From: Fluviicola sp.
GTDB lineage: Bacteria; Bacteroidota; Bacteroidia; Flavobacteriales_D; Crocinitomicaceae
DNA length: 64,000 bases
Assembly: GCF_039596395.1 (NCBI RefSeq)
Contig: NZ_JBCNJT010000002.1
Span: forward strand, 1 to 64,000
Direction: 5' to 3'
Shown here: positions 61,654 through 64,000 of the stretch, in pieces
Layout of the letters: every line of letters starts with the position of its first letter
Numbering within the stretch: position 1 is the first letter of the stretch
Notes under the pieces: generated by a model
Told to the model about the DNA's origin: nothing
The model's database searches: none
The model's input: only the letters and a program-made list of their open reading frames with translations
Program-made: the position numbers and the translations under genes

Positions 61654-61662
61654 CGTTTTTTT
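61643..61662 (+). terminator. A/T-stem hairpin at the end of the Fsr gene
   Basis: AAAAAAAC (61643-61650) pairs with GTTTTTTT (61655-61662) around TAAC, which includes the stop codon. It is a weak but typical T-rich terminator shape. Confidence 0.45.
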
Positions 61663-61689
61663 CTAATTATCAATGATCAAGTATTGAAT

Positions 61690-61705
61690 TATCAAGCACT
61701 TGATA
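61690..61705. repeat. 16-nt palindrome in the fsr-tsaB convergent gap
   Basis: TATCAAGCACTTGATA is a perfect palindrome with a CA centre. It sits among related words (ATGATCAAGTATTGAATTA). It may end transcription of the convergent genes. Confidence 0.6.
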
Positions 61706-61729
61706 CTTATTGAATTCACCATTTGACAA

Positions 61730-62398
61730 TTACTTCTTAGCAGGTGCCTGGTAAAATTCCTTCAGATAAGCAGGTTCAAAATAAGCCACATCTTCAAATT
61801 GCCGGTTCAAAAACTTTTGATAGGCCGCATGGATTTGTCCTTTTGCGGAAGGCTCCAATTCCAAATCGAACAGGATATTCCGTCCACTCCAGATTTCTGC
61901 CATCTTTGATGCCCCATCACCGAAACAAACAAAAGGCTCAAAATCGGTGTATGACTGCTCATCCAGCACATCTGCGCTGACGGGTTTCAGAACATCCGAT
62001 TCAAAATTGGTGATCAGTGAAAAAACTTCCATTCTCCGTGCATCGATCATCGGGCACAGGTTGGAATCCGGGTACACAATCCGCGCCACTTCAGCCATTG
62101 ATTCAAGCGTGTCTATTGCTATCAGCGGAATGTTCAATGCATAGCACAAACCTTTTGCGGTAGAAACACCGATCCGCAAGCCGGTGTAAGAACCCGGACC
62201 GGCAGAAACAGAAACCGCCGACAAATCTTCCGCTGTTATTCCCTGGAGTTGCAACACTTCCTGGATCAACAGCGTTAATTGTTCTCCGTGAGAATATCCT
62301 TCGTCTTTGAATTCCCGGATACGGGCCAACTCTCCGTTCAGGGATAAAGCAACCGAGCAAACTTTTGTTGCCGTTTCAATATGTAAAATGTAAGTCAT
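61730..62398 (-). CDS. tsaB: tRNA t6A biosynthesis protein TsaB
   Basis: A 222-residue ASKHA-fold protein that partners TsaD in making t6A37. The N-terminal HIETATKVCSVALSLNGELA, the segment SVSAGPGSYTGLRIGVSTAKGLCYALNIPLIAIDTLE (about 64-101) and MIDARRMEVFSL are typical. TsaB acts in a scaffold with TsaD and TsaE. TcdA, which further modifies t6A to ct6A, is encoded at 5217-5954. It is 5 nt downstream of the response regulator stop and may be co-transcribed with it. Confidence 0.94.
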   Translation of the reverse strand: MTYILHIETATKVCSVALSLNGELARIREFKDEGYSHGEQLTLLIQEVLQLQGITAEDLSAVSVSAGPGSYTGLRIGVSTAKGLCYALNIPLIAIDTLESMAEVARIVYPDSNLCPMIDARRMEVFSLITNFESDVLKPVSADVLDEQSYTDFEPFVCFGDGASKMAEIWSGRNILFDLELEPSAKGQIHAAYQKFLNRQFEDVAYFEPAYLKEFYQAPAKK

Positions 62399-62403
62399 TG
62401 TGT

Positions 62404-63096
62404 TTAAGCCAAAACTTCCAGTTTAAAACCGATGCCATGAATATTGGAAATGGCGATTTTAGGATCCATCGAAAAGTATTTTCTGAGTTTGGTAATAAAA
62501 ACGTCCATACTTCTTCCGGCAAAATAATCGTCTTGTCCCCAAACGGCAGTTAAAATATTCTCACGCGGTACTACGGCATTTTTGAATTTGCACAGGATTT
62601 TCAGGACCATCGCTTCCTTTTTAGTCAGTGTTTTTTCAAACTCCGGGTGCTTTAAGGTGAAATTCTCCGTATCAAAAGTATAGGTACCGATCTGAACCAC
62701 TTTTTGTTCGGGTTCGTCCTGGATATTTACACGTTTCAACAGTGCTTTCACACGAACCGAGAGCTCATCAAAGGAAAAAGGTTTTGTCAGGTAATCGTCT
62801 CCGCCTGCATTGAAACCGGCAATCTTATCTTCCGTCATTGCCTTGGCAGTCAAAAAAAGAATCGGAATCTCCTGGTTCATTGTCCGGATTTCCCGGGCAA
62901 GTGTAAACCCGTCTTTTTTCGGCATCATCACATCAAAAATGCATAAGTGGAATTCGTCTTCGGAAAAGCGCATGTGACCATCCATTCCATTGGTGCAAAG
63001 TGATACATGATATCCTTCCGACTTCAATTGGTCCGAAATAACAAATCCAAGATTGGTGTCATCTTCAACCAATAATATTTTAGCCTTTGATTTCAT
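62404..63096 (-). CDS. OmpR-family response regulator
   Basis: A 230-residue regulator. The receiver domain (1-120) has Asp12-Asp13 and the phosphoacceptor Asp55 (CIFDVMMPKKDG), Thr in FLTAKAM and Lys in LTKPFSFDEL. The winged-helix DNA-binding domain (about 135-230) ends AGRSMDVFITKLRKYFSMDPKIAISNIHGIGFKL, typical of OmpR/PhoB. No kinase gene is adjacent within the window. A long leader with a hairpin precedes it. A response regulator on the opposite strand starts at 63680. Confidence 0.93.
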   Translation of the reverse strand: MKSKAKILLVEDDTNLGFVISDQLKSEGYHVSLCTNGMDGHMRFSEDEFHLCIFDVMMPKKDGFTLAREIRTMNQEIPILFLTAKAMTEDKIAGFNAGGDDYLTKPFSFDELSVRVKALLKRVNIQDEPEQKVVQIGTYTFDTENFTLKHPEFEKTLTKKEAMVLKILCKFKNAVVPRENILTAVWGQDDYFAGRSMDVFITKLRKYFSMDPKIAISNIHGIGFKLEVLA

Positions 63097-63182
63097 TCTA
63101 AAATGATTGTTTTTGTGAAGATACTAAGAAAACGTTTCGGATAAATGATCTCCGGAAAATAGAATCCGGATTACCTGAAAAA

Positions 63183-63218
63183 GATAAGAGCTCAGGACGG
63201 GCGTCCCAAGCTCTTATC
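63183..63218 (-). promoter_or_regulatory. Hairpin in the leader of the OmpR-family regulator gene
   Basis: GATAAGAGCT (63183-63192) pairs with AGCTCTTATC (63209-63218), and an inner GGACG/CGTCC stem (63195-63199, 63202-63206) tightens it. On the minus strand it is followed by CTTTTTCAGG. It lies about 90 nt before the ATG, so it could act as an attenuator or 5' mRNA stabiliser, or could be another palindrome-family copy. Confidence 0.7.
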
Positions 63219-63250
63219 ACACTAATCAACCTAACCTACTACTACTGCAA

Positions 63251-63258
63251 CAAAGATA
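63251..63258 (-). promoter_or_regulatory. -7 box upstream of the leader hairpin
   Basis: TATCTTTG on the minus strand is a perfect -7 box. No TTG is visible at 17-20 nt. A start here would give a leader of about 150 nt that includes the hairpin at 63183-63218. Confidence 0.4.
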
Positions 63259-63648
63259 AGCCATTATCTCGTTGCTTTTTCACTTTTTTGAGAGACTTAC
63301 AAAAAAGAACAAATAAAGGATTTAAAGAATGTTCCAAACGGATGTAACTATCATCCGTTAAATAATTCACTGATCAGTCAATTAAATCTAAAATTGAACA
63401 GATTAATCAACAAATACCATCGACGAACCAATTATTACCCGGGTATGTTATCATTTTAAGATTCCAAGAAAGTCGTTTTTTTTGACGAAAAAAAGATTTG
63501 TTTTTAGGGTTGAATGGATGAAATGATTGATGAACGGATTTTTAGCAATTTCTTCATCCAAAAACTTCTACAAGCCTCATTTCAACTATCCCGTTTTAGT
63601 TTTCCAGAATATAATCGACGAATAACCAGCCTACTTAAAATACTTTCT
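63259..63648. other. Intergenic region between two response regulators
   Basis: An AT-rich gap of about 390 nt with no plausible ORF. It holds a small hairpin (AACGGATG at 63337-63344 paired with CATCCGTT at 63352-63359) and A/T runs near 63477-63500. I see nothing else. Confidence 0.5.
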
Positions 63649-63656
63649 TACCTTTG
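63649..63656 (+). promoter_or_regulatory. -7 box before the partial response regulator gene
   Basis: TACCTTTG is a perfect -7 box, 23 nt before the ATG at 63680. A -33 TTG is not evident. Confidence 0.45.
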
Positions 63657-63679
63657 AATGGATCCGGAACTCATTAAGA

Positions 63680-64000
63680 ATGGACAAAATTTTAATAGTT
63701 GATGACGAAGAAGATATCCGCGAAATTCTCGGATACAATCTGAAGAAAGAAGGCTTCAAAGTTTTCCTGGCAGAAAACGGGCAAACGGGAATCAGTTTAT
63801 GTAAGGAAGAAAAACCCGACCTGGTAATCCTGGATGTGATGATGCCTGGAATGGATGGTATTGAAGTGTGCGAACAAATCCGGAATACACCCGGATTGGA
63901 AAACGTACTGATCTGCTTTCTGACGGCCCGTAATGAAGATTACAGCCAGATTGCAGGATTGGATGCCGGTGCGGATGATTATATTTCCAAACCGATCAAA
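63680..64000 (+). CDS. Response regulator receiver domain, cut by the window end
   Basis: The first 107 residues of a response regulator from the ATG at 63680. It has Asp8-Asp9, phosphoacceptor Asp52 (VILDVMMPGMDG), Thr in FLTARNED and Lys in YISKPIK. This is the PhoB/OmpR-like receiver type; the output domain lies beyond position 64000. It is divergent from the OmpR-family gene at 62404, with a 583-nt gap. A sensor kinase may follow downstream, outside the window. Confidence 0.9.
   Translation, partial: MDKILIVDDEEDIREILGYNLKKEGFKVFLAENGQTGISLCKEEKPDLVILDVMMPGMDGIEVCEQIRNTPGLENVLICFLTARNEDYSQIAGLDAGADDYISKPIK

Overview
This window comes from a Bacteroidota genome, most likely Flavobacteriales and probably close to the Crocinitomicaceae (Fluviicola-like); the family-level placement is inference. 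Supporting signs are three secreted proteins with type IX secretion (T9SS) C-terminal signals (two type A, one gliding-motility type B), a DUF5723/TSP3/OmpA outer-membrane protein, a Reg_prop/Y_Y_Y sensor kinase with a LytTR regulator, many SPI-type secreted proteins, and promoters of the Bacteroidota form TTG-N17-20-TAnnTTTG. Shine-Dalgarno sequences are mostly absent.

Layout. At the left edge (1-200) two tandem strong promoters on the minus strand point out of the window, probably into an rRNA operon. 285-4481 (minus) holds two tandem POT peptide transporters and a small membrane protein. 4574-7922 (plus) holds a TatD-like hydrolase overlapping tcdA, then a lipoprotein M1 aminopeptidase. 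8088-20821 is an envelope block: a giant thioester alpha-2-macroglobulin lipoprotein, an Mpo1-like membrane protein, a LytTR two-component system (minus) and penicillin-binding protein 1C. 20951-28201 holds a small helical protein, a frameshifted REP-associated (Y1) transposase, valS, a DUF2459 protein, a Gly/Asn-rich secreted protein and tex. 28340-34637 (plus) holds two tandem T9SS cargo proteins, a small RlpA-like protein, a CoA-transferase and an acetyltransferase. 34629-44181 holds an orphan histidine kinase, an acyl-CoA dehydrogenase, rnhB, a large propeller protein and an OmpA-family protein. 44292-47998 holds an HxlR/DoxX divergent pair and a type B T9SS cargo with a small secreted partner. 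48274-57567 holds lnt, purB, an EI24 membrane protein, a TPR/PD40 protein and a MuiA-like protein. 57912-64000 holds an aroA/DAHP synthase-chorismate mutase operon, an Fsr-type exporter, tsaB and two response regulators, the last cut by the window end.

Most of the window is chromosomal housekeeping and envelope biology rather than a mobile island. The genes cluster around envelope maintenance (A2M, PBP1C, RlpA-like, Lnt, OmpA, T9SS cargo), peptide use (POT transporters, M1 peptidase) and tRNA t6A modification (TsaB, TcdA). No tRNA, rRNA, CRISPR array or intact mobile element was found.

The least explained signal is non-coding. GC-rich palindromes recur between genes, one lies inside the transposase gene, and one interrupts a 9-bp tandem array. 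GTTCAAA-type and GCGAATT-type repeats also fill intergenic gaps. Together with the broken transposase these look like a REP/RAYT-type palindrome system in a Bacteroidota genome. Other points worth a second look are a tandem palindromic operator between hxlR and doxX, several genes whose -7 box sits 4-5 nt before the ATG (predicted leaderless mRNAs), a hairpin in the leader of a response regulator, and the A2M/PBP1C neighbourhood with a two-component system set between the two.
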